DNA of 58,562 nucleotides, from assembly GCF_000766945.1 (NCBI RefSeq), contig NZ_KN266207.1, positions 19,379 through 77,940 on the forward strand, read 5' to 3'. The DNA is from Cellvibrio mixtus subsp. mixtus J3-8 (GTDB taxonomy: Bacteria > Pseudomonadota > Gammaproteobacteria > Pseudomonadales > Cellvibrionaceae). The position numbers and the translations under genes were made by a program. How positions within the stretch are numbered: the first letter of the stretch is position 1; each line of letters opens with the position of its first letter. The notes beneath the pieces are model-generated. The model did not search any database. It saw only the letters and a program-made list of their open reading frames with translations, and was not told the DNA's origin. Below, piece by piece: positions 21,566 to 29,563 of this stretch.

Positions 21566-24361
21566 ATGAGTAACTTTAAGTACACGTTGGGTGATATCAA
21601 GGACGCCTTGCGCGAGTTGTATCCCGACGATACGGATGAATGGTTACGCTCGGGGATGGCGATAAAAAAAGAATTCGGCGAGGATGGTTTTGATGTATGG
21701 GATTCCTGGTCGAGTAATTACAGTGATTACAAAGAAAAAGAATGTCGCACTCGTTGGAAAAGTTTTAAAGGTGGTAGCAGTCGGGGTAGTGTGAGCATTG
21801 CTTACATTATTACCTTGGCCACCCAGCGCGGTTGGTCCCTTGATCGCCCGGAGTTCACTCCGGAAGAAAAAGAAAAGTTTATGCGCGAGCAGGAAGCGCG
21901 ACAAGCTGCAATGGCCGAACGTTGGGCAAAAGAAGAGGCCGATATTCAGCGCTGGTATGACGTAGTTGCTGAAGCCTCGCAAAAATTATTGCCAATGCTA
22001 AGAACGGTTGGTAATTCAAAATATCTCGGTATTAAAAAAATCCATAGTTGCGGATGCTTGTTTTCGCCGTGCGCAATTCTTTTAGATTTTAAGGCCGATT
22101 TCACCATCGATATTCTTACCGGTGATGCCATTAAGCCTGTGTTTGAACGGGTGAAAAAAAACAAGGCAAATGGCAAAGAAGATGCGGACGCAATAATTTA
22201 TTTTAAACGCGGCTCGATCATGGTTCCCATGTTCAACGAGTTTAATCAGCTGCGAAATTTTCAAATAATTTATAACGATGGTAAGTCAAAGCGGTTTTTA
22301 ACCAACGGACAAAAATCCGGGCTTTGGTTTGTTATTAGTTCCGGTAAGGCCTCCCCCGATTCCCCTCTTTCGTTTTGCGAGGGTTTTGCCACTGGTGCCA
22401 GTATTCATATGGCAACTGCGTGGGACACCGTTGTAACTTTTGATGCGGGCAATATGCCGGTAGTCGCTGAAAAGTTCCGCTTAGATCCGCGAAGAAAAAT
22501 TTTCGCCGGCGATAACGATTGGGAAACGGCACTGGATCCAAAAAAGAAAAATATTGGACTGGTGAAGTGTAAAGAAGCCGCGCGCATTGGCGGCGGCGCC
22601 TGGTCAATTCCGAGTTTTGGCGGCAATGCTGAAGGATTGAGTGACTTCAATGATCTGCACGCGGTAGAGGGTTTGGCAATCGTTAGAGGGCAGCTTGAGG
22701 CTGCATTGACCTGGCCTGATACCAGCGAGCTTGAACAGCGTGTAGAAAATTATTCCCTGGATGCGCCTCCTGATTACGGTGATATTCCATTGCCTGATGA
22801 TTCGGATTACCCCGGCGATAATGCCTCTCCCGATCCCTCTCTTTCCGTTGAGCAACTTACTATTGAAAATTTGCTTACGCGGTATGCGTTAATTGATCCA
22901 GATGGGAAGGTTTGGGATTCTTTTAATAAAAAAATTATTAAATCCGGTGCGTTTAAAAATATCGTGCGCCCAAAAATGTTCAGAGAGTGGCTGGAGCATG
23001 AAAAGCGTCGCACTGTGTTGCTGGATGATGTTGAGGGTGAAGCTGCTGCCGCACAAAAGCGGGGGCGCGGGGGGCTAGCTGAGGCGCTTAATAGATATGT
23101 TTATTTAAATCCGAGTGATAGCGTGTGGGATAAACAGACTCGTGAGCTAGTGGCGGTGAGTCATTTAAAAATTGCTATTGCTGATTGTTTTGGTATGTGG
23201 GTTGCGCATCCGGATCGAGAAGAAATTCCTTTGCGTAACCTGGTGTTTGATCCAACCCAGCGGTGTAATACACAGACCCACATTAATCAGTTTCGTGGCC
23301 TTGCTTTGCAGCCCGACGACAAGGTTGATAAGTGTCGCAATATCCTGCAGATGTTAATGGGGCTGTGCAATAACGATATGGTTGTTTATAAGTGGTTGCG
23401 TCGTTGGTTGGCGTATCCACTGATAAATGTTGGGGCAAAAATGGAAACGTCTGTGCTTTGTCATTCCGATGTACATGGCTCGGGTAAGAGTTACTTTTTT
23501 GATGTGGTTATGCGCAGTATCTACGGCGAATATTCTCGCACTGTTGGTCAGGCCCAGCTTGAAGGCCAATACAACGATTGGATGAGTAAGGTTCTCTATT
23601 GTGTGTATGAAGAGGTTTTAAGTAGAAGCCAGCGCTATAGCCACACAGGTACGATTAAACAAACTATTACCGGTAAAACCGTTCGGATCGAAAAAAAGTT
23701 TATGAGCGGTTGGGAGGAATCCAACCACATGAATTCAGTATTTTTATCCAATGAAGTTTTGCCGTTGCCTGTTGAGCCGAGTGACCGGCGCTTCTTGGTA
23801 ATTTGGCCAGAGACGAAATTGTATGAACATCTGCAGCGTGGTGTTGATCAAGATCTAAAGAATGGTGGGGCTGCTGCCTTCTATCAATTTCTGCTGAATA
23901 CAAAAATGCAGGACGATGATGAAGAGTTTCCATTTGATGAGCACACCAAGCCCCCAATGACCGAAGCGAAGGAGCGATTGATTGAGCACGGGCGCCCGAT
24001 CTGGGAGGTGTTTTATCAGGAGTGGGAACGGGGTGCGCTGATGCACAATAAAAAAATTGTTCCGTATGGCACTGTGCGCGTTAGTGATCTGTTTAAATAT
24101 TTTGAAGCCTGGTGCAGCCAAAACAAAGAGCATGGTATGGGCTCGCACCGGTTTTCCTCATTCATTGGTAGCAAAGTGAAAAAGCGGCGCGACCTTGATT
24201 ACGATTGGATGAGTGTGAAGGGGAAGGCAACATTTTTTATTATCGGAAAATGCCCGGAAGATAAAACCCAGCAGCAGTGGCTTGGAGCATGTGTGCAGGG
24301 GCATGACGAAATACTTAATGCAGGTGATTTCGTAGATTCCAATACAAAAACTGCTGCTTAA
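21566..24361 (+). CDS. Phage primase-helicase (PriCT-2, Toprim-like, DUF5906 helicase)
   Basis: 931-aa replication initiator. An N-terminal PriCT-2-like domain (about 1-95, AIKKEFGEDGFDVWDSWS), a Toprim-like segment with FCEGFATGASIHMAT (about 269-283) and KIFAGDND (about 310), then an SF3/DUF5906-type helicase with Walker A HGSGKS (about 639) and Walker B LYCVYEEV. Comparable in role to the P4 alpha protein: primes, unwinds and recognises the phage origin. The iteron array immediately downstream (24362-24630) is the likely cognate origin. Confidence 0.88.
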   Translation: MSNFKYTLGDIKDALRELYPDDTDEWLRSGMAIKKEFGEDGFDVWDSWSSNYSDYKEKECRTRWKSFKGGSSRGSVSIAYIITLATQRGWSLDRPEFTPEEKEKFMREQEARQAAMAERWAKEEADIQRWYDVVAEASQKLLPMLRTVGNSKYLGIKKIHSCGCLFSPCAILLDFKADFTIDILTGDAIKPVFERVKKNKANGKEDADAIIYFKRGSIMVPMFNEFNQLRNFQIIYNDGKSKRFLTNGQKSGLWFVISSGKASPDSPLSFCEGFATGASIHMATAWDTVVTFDAGNMPVVAEKFRLDPRRKIFAGDNDWETALDPKKKNIGLVKCKEAARIGGGAWSIPSFGGNAEGLSDFNDLHAVEGLAIVRGQLEAALTWPDTSELEQRVENYSLDAPPDYGDIPLPDDSDYPGDNASPDPSLSVEQLTIENLLTRYALIDPDGKVWDSFNKKIIKSGAFKNIVRPKMFREWLEHEKRRTVLLDDVEGEAAAAQKRGRGGLAEALNRYVYLNPSDSVWDKQTRELVAVSHLKIAIADCFGMWVAHPDREEIPLRNLVFDPTQRCNTQTHINQFRGLALQPDDKVDKCRNILQMLMGLCNNDMVVYKWLRRWLAYPLINVGAKMETSVLCHSDVHGSGKSYFFDVVMRSIYGEYSRTVGQAQLEGQYNDWMSKVLYCVYEEVLSRSQRYSHTGTIKQTITGKTVRIEKKFMSGWEESNHMNSVFLSNEVLPLPVEPSDRRFLVIWPETKLYEHLQRGVDQDLKNGGAAAFYQFLLNTKMQDDDEEFPFDEHTKPPMTEAKERLIEHGRPIWEVFYQEWERGALMHNKKIVPYGTVRVSDLFKYFEAWCSQNKEHGMGSHRFSSFIGSKVKKRRDLDYDWMSVKGKATFFIIGKCPEDKTQQQWLGACVQGHDEILNAGDFVDSNTKTAA

Positions 24362-24630
24362 CCCGTAATCCCGTAAATCATCCCGTAATTGATGATTTTT
24401 TAACTTATTGAATAATAAGGAAATCCCGTAAACCCGTAATCCCGTAATTGTTTTTTTGCGCGCGTGCATATGTGCGCGCACGCGCGCGACCTATCGGAAG
24501 CAATGCGAGATAACTAAAAATATTTCCACGCGAGGAAATATAAATACGGGATTACGGGTTTACGGGATTTTATTAATTTTCAATAACTTATCAGTTTTTA
24601 ATTTACGGGATGCTTTACGGGATTTACGGG
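24362..24630. repeat. Mirror-symmetric iteron array, candidate replication origin
   Basis: Six CCCGTAA copies on the left (start 24362, 24370, 24382, 24425, 24433, 24441) and six (T/A)TACGGG copies on the right (start 24544, 24552, 24560, 24603, 24615, 24624). The two halves are symmetric about 24495.5, with only the outermost right copy shifted by one base. The inner triplets form an inverted repeat of about 26 bases. The centre contains 31 alternating purine-pyrimidine bases (24458-24488) and a hairpin TATTTCC/GGAAATA (24521-24540). No gene is supported in 24362-24672. Confidence 0.85.
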
Positions 24631-24672
24631 AGGAAAAATTTCTTGGTTTGGTTGGTGATTATCGGGGTATTT

Positions 24673-25053
24673 ATGCAAGGCGAAAAAAGCTGCTCACCAG
24701 ATTGGTTTATTCCGCTTTTGGAGGAGTGGGGAATCGAGTACGGTAGAGGGAAAATTGTGGATCTTAGTGCGCGGTCTGGCACTCAAGTTCTTTGGGGGAA
24801 AGGTAGGGCGCGTAAAGGGTTTAACTCCAGTGAATCGGAACGCGCTTTAGTAAACAAGGCTTTCGAAGAGTTGCGAAAACTCAATGAATACGCGGCGGGA
24901 ATGATTCAGTTTGTGTATTTGAGTGGTCGTCGTAAATCGATGTGTGATGTAGAAAATTGCTACAACTTAAGTAACCGCGCTGCAGGTCAGGAAGTGAGTG
25001 CAGCAGAAGCGTTGATGTATAACGAGTTCATGAGATTTAAACGAGTGGCATAA
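24673..25053 (+). CDS. Q-like late regulator candidate
   Basis: 126 aa from ATG 24673 (GGGG-type site upstream). The C-terminal half, SESERALVNKAFEELRKLNE followed by an aromatic-basic segment and SAAEALMYNEF, resembles the sigma-4-like/HTH pattern of phage antitermination Q or late activator proteins. Its place before the late promoter and lysis genes fits that job. Similarity is weak and pattern-based. Confidence 0.5.
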   Translation: MQGEKSCSPDWFIPLLEEWGIEYGRGKIVDLSARSGTQVLWGKGRARKGFNSSESERALVNKAFEELRKLNEYAAGMIQFVYLSGRRKSMCDVENCYNLSNRAAGQEVSAAEALMYNEFMRFKRVA

Positions 25054-25059
25054 AATCGT

Positions 25060-25088
25060 TTGCATTTTTGATCAAAGCAATTTATAAA
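25060..25088 (+). promoter_or_regulatory. Late promoter candidate (pR'-like)
   Basis: TTGCAT (25060-25065), 17-base spacer, TATAAA (25083-25088). The -10 box lies in a perfect 16-base palindrome GCAATTTATAAATTGC (25077-25092). It starts right after the Q-like stop codon and faces the lysis genes. Confidence 0.65.
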
Positions 25089-25117
25089 TTGCCGCATGCT
25101 TGGCAGAGCTACGCGAT

Positions 25118-25149
25118 AAAGGCCGTTGGGGAAACCTAACGGCCTTTTT
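25118..25149 (+). terminator. Leader terminator before the late genes (tR'-like)
   Basis: AAAGGCCGTT (25118-25127) pairs with AACGGCCTTT (25138-25147), then TTG. It is only about 20-50 bases past the expected start of the late promoter, as in lambda pR'-tR', implying antitermination control. Confidence 0.85.
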
Positions 25150-25238
25150 GTTTGCCTTGCATGTGCTTTCTGTGACCACGACCCTTGCCCCTGTGCATTT
25201 TGCACTGGGGCTTTTTTTTGAATTTTTTTCGGTGCTCC

Positions 25239-25844
25239 ATGACTTTCTACGAACAATTGCAAACTGCTGCGGTTTCATTGGGTGCTAATTGGCTCGTTGA
25301 CTTTGGGGCGCTGAACATTGTTGGCGTGCGTAATACCGTTGAGCTTGATGCAAATAGTTTTAACGATTTGGTTTGTATTGCGTACATGAGCCGCACTTAT
25401 GGTCCTTGCGTTTTAATTTGCGAGGCTACTACCGATCCGGGCATTTACTGGCGTAAGAATTTGGCCAATGTGAAAGGCACTGCAGTGCTGCCGCGTGGAC
25501 ACCATAAGCGTTTGTGGTGCCTGGGTAAGCATCAGGGCAAATATGTTGCACTGGTGCAGTCATCACCTGTTGGTGTTTTACGTGATCGCAATCGTGATTC
25601 AAAGATCGATCTGAATGGTGTGCTCGATGTTGGGATGCATGGCATTGCGTTGCATCGTGCTAATGAGCATGTTGAGTCGAAACAAGTTGATAAGTGGTCG
25701 GCGGGTTGCCAGGTGATTGCATCGCCCGCGCAATACGATCGCGTTATTGAGCTCGCTCACACGCATGCACGTACCTTGGGTAATTCGTTTGATTACACGT
25801 TGGTGCATGACGTTGATATCGGGTTGAAGTGGGGAGGCAAATAA
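25239..25844 (+). CDS. Endolysin candidate with YkuD-like His/Cys motif
   Basis: 201 aa, cytoplasmic as made. Seen: TTDPGIYWRKN, LWCLGKHQGKYVALVQ, DVGMHGIALHRA (His139) and DKWSAGCQV (Ser154, Cys157), resembling the H...S-x-G-C catalytic motif of L,D-transpeptidase/YkuD-type enzymes found in some phage lysis cassettes. First late gene, followed by XhlA-like, holin and spanin genes. No signal peptide. The ribosome site is weak. Confidence 0.65.
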   Translation: MTFYEQLQTAAVSLGANWLVDFGALNIVGVRNTVELDANSFNDLVCIAYMSRTYGPCVLICEATTDPGIYWRKNLANVKGTAVLPRGHHKRLWCLGKHQGKYVALVQSSPVGVLRDRNRDSKIDLNGVLDVGMHGIALHRANEHVESKQVDKWSAGCQVIASPAQYDRVIELAHTHARTLGNSFDYTLVHDVDIGLKWGGK

Positions 25845-25846
25845 CT

Positions 25847-26116
25847 GTGTCCAGCAATTCCCACGAACAACGCTTTGATCGCATTGATGCAAAGCTTGAT
25901 GACTTGAATAAGGCTGTAATTTTGTTGGCACGTATTGAAGAGCGTTTGGTCGCTCAATCCGAATTATCACAGCGCCTCGGACGGCGCCAAGAAGTGATGG
26001 AGAAAAGAATCTCCAGACTGGAATTATCGCGTGCGAAATTTGCGGGCGCGGTAATGGTGTTAGGTGGCCTGAGTACATACATAGGGCCGTTAATTGAAAA
26101 ACTTTTTAGGGGTTAG
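25847..26116 (+). CDS. XhlA-like coiled-coil membrane protein of the lysis cassette
   Basis: 89 aa from GTG 25847 (GGAGG 9 bases upstream). Coiled coil RFDRIDAKLDDLNKAV...RISRLELSRAK followed by one membrane helix (FAGAVMVLGGLSTYIGPL). This layout matches hemolysin XhlA-type or holin-accessory proteins. It sits between endolysin and holin genes. Confidence 0.65.
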   Translation: MSSNSHEQRFDRIDAKLDDLNKAVILLARIEERLVAQSELSQRLGRRQEVMEKRISRLELSRAKFAGAVMVLGGLSTYIGPLIEKLFRG

Positions 26117-26118
26117 TT

Positions 26119-26502
26119 ATGGGCCGTTATACAGCGAGTTTAGCGAGTGCTGTTCTTTGTGTTGTTGGTTGTGTGTTGATGGTTGCGTTTGCTGTTGTGC
26201 CGTCACCAGTGCTTGCTGCTGATGTTGCTGCCAGTGTGCCTGTGGTGGCATCTGCTCCAGCTGTTGCAGCAGATGCAGTGGCTGAAGTTAGTTTCATTAC
26301 CTGGTTGCTTGCGAATGTACCTGATGTGCTGCAGTTGTTGAGTTTGGTTGTTGCACTTGCATCGAGCTTTGCCGCACTCACACCCACGCCGAAAGATGAT
26401 GGGGTGCTGCTGTGGTTGCGTAAGGCAATTGATTTCTTGGCGCTGAATTTTTTAGGAGCGAAGAATGCAAAGTCTAATAAAGATTTTAGTTCTTATCGGT
26501 GA
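26119..26502 (+). CDS. Holin-like membrane protein
   Basis: 127 aa with a signal or first helix (LASAVLCVVGCVLMVAFAVV), an Ala/Val-rich stretch, a second helix (VLQLLSLVVALASSFAAL) and a charged end TPTPKDDGVLLWLRKAIDFL. The TPTPKDD...LALNFLGAKN ending is typical of a phage holin family seen in pseudomonad-type phages. Its end overlaps the next gene start. Confidence 0.65.
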   Translation: MGRYTASLASAVLCVVGCVLMVAFAVVPSPVLAADVAASVPVVASAPAVAADAVAEVSFITWLLANVPDVLQLLSLVVALASSFAALTPTPKDDGVLLWLRKAIDFLALNFLGAKNAKSNKDFSSYR

Positions 26503-26686
26503 ATTGGTTACGTGGGTTATTCGAGTAAAGCAACAGGAGAAGCAACGTGAACAAGTTGAAACTATTCGCAATGATCCTGTCGATGCTTTCCGTAATGAGT
26601 TTGGCGGCGTGCCAGACAATGAAGCCGGACAGCCCGAAGGTCTGCACGGCAGTAAAGCCAGTGCTGAAGTCGATGCAAAGCAATGA
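26465..26686 (+). CDS. Inner-membrane spanin candidate (Rz-like)
   Basis: 73 aa with AGGAG 6 bases before the ATG. One N-terminal membrane helix (LIKILVLIGELVTWVI), then a charged coiled segment (RVKQQEKQREQVETI). It overlaps the lipoprotein gene at 26547 in another frame, the hallmark of Rz/Rz1. Shorter than lambda Rz. Confidence 0.6.
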   Translation: MQSLIKILVLIGELVTWVIRVKQQEKQREQVETIRNDPVDAFRNEFGGVPDNEAGQPEGLHGSKASAEVDAKQ

Positions 26687-26771
26687 TCGAGGCGGTATCA
26701 GTCTTGATCGCGATGACACTGCAGCATTGATGATCTACATCAAGCAGCTGCAGTCATGTGCGGGGGTCTAG
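26547..26771 (+). CDS. Outer-membrane spanin lipoprotein candidate (Rz1-like)
   Basis: 74 aa from GTG 26547 with AGGAGA 7 bases upstream. Signal peptide with lipobox LAAC (Cys22), then a 53-residue mature part with two further Cys. It overlaps the Rz-like frame by 140 bases. Predicted to reach across the periplasm to its partner at lysis. Confidence 0.72.
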   Translation: MNKLKLFAMILSMLSVMSLAACQTMKPDSPKVCTAVKPVLKSMQSNDRGGISLDRDDTAALMIYIKQLQSCAGV

Positions 26772-26861
26772 TCCCCCCGCCCTTTAGGTTCTTCCCCGGA
26801 ATCGAAAGCCTACGGGAATAAGCCCCGCAGGATTTCTCTAAAGGTCTGAGGCTAAGGGGGG
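26761..26861. other. Multi-stem structured region before the terminase genes (cos/pac candidate)
   Basis: CCCCCC (26773-26778) can pair with GGGGGG (26856-26861), CCTTTAG (26781-26787) with CTAAAGG (26838-26844), and inside is CCTACGGG/CCCCGCAGG. A competing hairpin CGGGGG/CCCCCG (26761-26779) encloses the spanin stop codon. It lies just before the small terminase gene, where cos or pac sites occur. Confidence 0.4.
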
Positions 26862-26907
26862 TTGTAGTAGTAGCTTGATTTTAAAGAATTTTTTTTTGGT
26901 GTTTTCT

Positions 26908-27441
26908 ATGAGCTGGCCGGAACCCGATTTGAAAGCGAGCCAGACAACGTTCGCGTTGATGGTGGGTGTATCGCAGCAAGCGATTAGTCAGTTAAAGGGC
27001 AAGGGTGTATTGCCTGAAAATGGAACCTACGCCGATTGGTTAATTGCCTACCTGGAGCGCCTGAGATCCGAAGCAGCAGGCCGTGAGCAAGACCAGCGCC
27101 TTTCCGATGTTCGCATTCGCGAAACTGAAATGTCCGCAAACTTGAAAGAACTCGAATACGCAAAGCAACTTGGAAAAATTATTTTGGTGGATGACTTGGC
27201 TCCGCTAATGAATTCCTTTTGCAGTGCGGTGCAATTTAACGTGATGGCCGCTCAGGAGCGGATCATCGAAGCAATTGAATCAAAGTATTCAATAACCATT
27301 GACGATGACGATGTTAGTAAACCACTTCGCGCCGCGATCGAATCTGTTATCAGCGGGTCGCGTGAATTTATCGCGCGTACTTCGCCAGGCGATGGCAGCG
27401 ATGAAGCCAGTACCGGACATACCGACGGCGCAATGGTCTGA
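26908..27441 (+). CDS. Terminase small subunit (Nu1-like)
   Basis: 177 aa from ATG 26908. The N-terminal winged-helix pattern SQTTFALMVGVSQQAISQL then GKGVLPENGTYADWLIAYLE matches lambda gpNu1-type DNA packaging proteins that bind cos. A charged central helix mediates contact with the large subunit. It overlaps the large terminase gene by about 50 bases. Confidence 0.82.
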   Translation: MSWPEPDLKASQTTFALMVGVSQQAISQLKGKGVLPENGTYADWLIAYLERLRSEAAGREQDQRLSDVRIRETEMSANLKELEYAKQLGKIILVDDLAPLMNSFCSAVQFNVMAAQERIIEAIESKYSITIDDDDVSKPLRAAIESVISGSREFIARTSPGDGSDEASTGHTDGAMV

Positions 27442-29356
27442 GAGTTATCTAAAACTACCGAAAGAAAATAGCGATACGCCGGGCGATTTCGATCTTTATT
27501 ACGCCCCATATCTTCACGGCATATTTGCCGCTTTCGATAACCCAAAGATTCCAGAAATTGTGTGCATGAAGGCCGCGCAAGTTGCGTGGACTACAGCATT
27601 GATCGCACACATTCTGAAGCGAGTTGATGTATCGCCATCAGCAATGATTGGCATGTTTGCCACAGAAAAAGCTGCGCTCGCGTTCAGTGATGAAAAGCTT
27701 GTTCCCATTCTGAAAGAAACTTCGCGGATTCATGGAAAGATCGATACAACCTCCGCGCGTAAATCAGGTAACCGTGCGTTACATAAAAATTTCCCTGGTG
27801 GGTTTTTAAAGTTAATCACTTCTAAAGCGATTGGCGATGTTAAATCGACACCGGCTAAATTTGTTTTCGTTGAAGAGCCGGACGACGCCGCTGAGAACGT
27901 AAAGGATCAGGGCGACTCAGTGTTGCTGCTCTGGGAGCGGACAAAGCGCCAGCGCAACCCTAAACGCATTTTAGGTGGTACTCCCAAGGTCAAAGGGTTT
28001 AGTCGCGTTGAGCGATATATCCAGCGATCAGATCAGCGTGTATTACCCATTGTTTGTCACGACTGCGGTGAATCCCACGTGCTCGACTTCATCAACGTCA
28101 CCTGGGATGAAGCGGAACAAGAGTGGCACAAAGAGTACGGTAAGGCTTTACCAGATACTGCCGTGTACGCTTGCCCGCATTGCGGTAGTGCATGGGACGA
28201 TTACCAACGGAAGGAAAATATTCGCAACACTGTTTATGCAGCGATGGAAGCTGGTGATGAAAACTGCGGATGGGTAGCAACTGCAGAGTTTTCCGGCGTT
28301 GCTGGGTTCATGGAACTGAATGAAGTTTATGTGTGTTTGCCAGGCGCAGGTTTAGCGGAGCTCGTGAAGTCATATCTTCAGGCGGAATACCAAAGCGCCC
28401 AGGGTAATGAGAATGACAAAATTGTTTTTGTTAATTCAAAGCAAGGCCGCCCTTACGAATTTGATGATGATCGCGATGATGCGGAAGCGCTTCAAAAACG
28501 CGCTGAAGCTGATGAGTCTTCGCAGCATGAAGAGCTGATTTGTCCATACAGCGGATTGCTGCTGACCTGTGGCATTGATGTTCAACATGATCGTGTTGAG
28601 CTCGTTATCCGGGCATGGGGTGAAGGGGAAGAAAGCTGGCAAGTTTATTACGGGGCTCTTTATGCATCGGTAGGTTGCGTTGATAAAAACGATCCGGTGT
28701 GGGCCGCCCTGGACCAAATTGTATTTGGTGCGATCCAGCATGAGCGTGGCATGAATGTTTATGTTTCTGCGGTAAGCATCGACTCATCAGACGGAACCAC
28801 CAGCGACGCGGTTTATCACTGGGTGAGAACGCGCTCCAAGACTTACCCTCATCGTTTGGTGATGGCGATCAAGGGGGCGAGCAGCGGCGATCCTGAAATA
28901 TTCGTCACTCCAAAAGTGAAAGGGATTGATCATAAAAATCCGAAGAAAACTACCAAAGCAGATAAGCATGGTGTGAAAGTTTTCATCGTGGGTACCAACA
29001 AAGCCAAAGACTGGCTTTCGAGTCATATGAAGCTCAACGGAAAAGGCGCTGGCCGGTTCCATTATTACAAGGGCGTGCGATTGGATTACTTCGATCACAT
29101 GTGCGCCGAAGCAAAAATTCCAAACAAGTTTGGAAAAAAAACGTGGCAACCCAGAGCCGGGCGTCGCACCGAGGGGTGGGACTGCGAAGTTTATTCCCTT
29201 CACGCGGCAAGAGCTCGCCGCGTGCATTTGTACAAATCTGATGATTGGAAAAAGTTAGAGGCGGAATTAACGCAAGCGGATTTATTTGCTGCAGTTGACG
29301 AAGCACCAATTGCAAACCAAACGCGCGTTACCCAGCGCAGAGAATCACGGTGGTAA
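27392..29356 (+). CDS. Terminase large subunit (GpA family)
   Basis: 654 aa ATPase-nuclease that cuts and packages phage DNA. N-terminal ATPase with degenerate Walker A KAAQVAWTT and Walker B FVFVEEPDD; a Cys-rich pair (CHDCGES, ACPHCGS) in the middle; nuclease region starting GIDVQHDRVELVIRAWG. ATG 27392 or 27401 are both plausible starts; the frame upstream to 27299 overlaps the small subunit. Confidence 0.93.
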   Translation: MAAMKPVPDIPTAQWSESYLKLPKENSDTPGDFDLYYAPYLHGIFAAFDNPKIPEIVCMKAAQVAWTTALIAHILKRVDVSPSAMIGMFATEKAALAFSDEKLVPILKETSRIHGKIDTTSARKSGNRALHKNFPGGFLKLITSKAIGDVKSTPAKFVFVEEPDDAAENVKDQGDSVLLLWERTKRQRNPKRILGGTPKVKGFSRVERYIQRSDQRVLPIVCHDCGESHVLDFINVTWDEAEQEWHKEYGKALPDTAVYACPHCGSAWDDYQRKENIRNTVYAAMEAGDENCGWVATAEFSGVAGFMELNEVYVCLPGAGLAELVKSYLQAEYQSAQGNENDKIVFVNSKQGRPYEFDDDRDDAEALQKRAEADESSQHEELICPYSGLLLTCGIDVQHDRVELVIRAWGEGEESWQVYYGALYASVGCVDKNDPVWAALDQIVFGAIQHERGMNVYVSAVSIDSSDGTTSDAVYHWVRTRSKTYPHRLVMAIKGASSGDPEIFVTPKVKGIDHKNPKKTTKADKHGVKVFIVGTNKAKDWLSSHMKLNGKGAGRFHYYKGVRLDYFDHMCAEAKIPNKFGKKTWQPRAGRRTEGWDCEVYSLHAARARRVHLYKSDDWKKLEAELTQADLFAAVDEAPIANQTRVTQRRESRW

Positions 29357-29359
29357 ACC

Positions 29360-29560
29360 ATGGCCTACACGCAAGCTGATATTGATGCACTTGAAGTTGC
29401 AATGATATCGGGTGTTAAAAAAGTAAAAATCGATGGCCGTGAAACCGAATTTCGCGACCTGGATGAAATGGAACGCCTTTTGAACACAGCAAAGGCTTCC
29501 GTTGCTGGCCGCCGGCGTACTGCTTACACCTCATCTGGTTATGATCGCGGATATCAATAA
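29360..29560 (+). CDS. gpW-like head-tail joining protein
   Basis: 66 aa, helical with a small beta hairpin (KKVKIDGRETEFRDLDEMER), matching the gpW family that completes the connector below the portal. Position between large terminase and portal is as in lambda A-W-B. Confidence 0.85.
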   Translation: MAYTQADIDALEVAMISGVKKVKIDGRETEFRDLDEMERLLNTAKASVAGRRRTAYTSSGYDRGYQ

Positions 29561-29563
29561 ATC

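Noticed and set aside
24362-24630. CRISPR array
   Set aside because: Repeats are 7 bases, occur in both orientations and have no spacer-length units or cas genes.
24158-24746. Two opposing open frames across the iteron array reading similar GLRVYGI-type peptides
   Set aside because: The resemblance is produced by the inverted repeat itself; neither has a ribosome site and one overlaps the primase-helicase gene.
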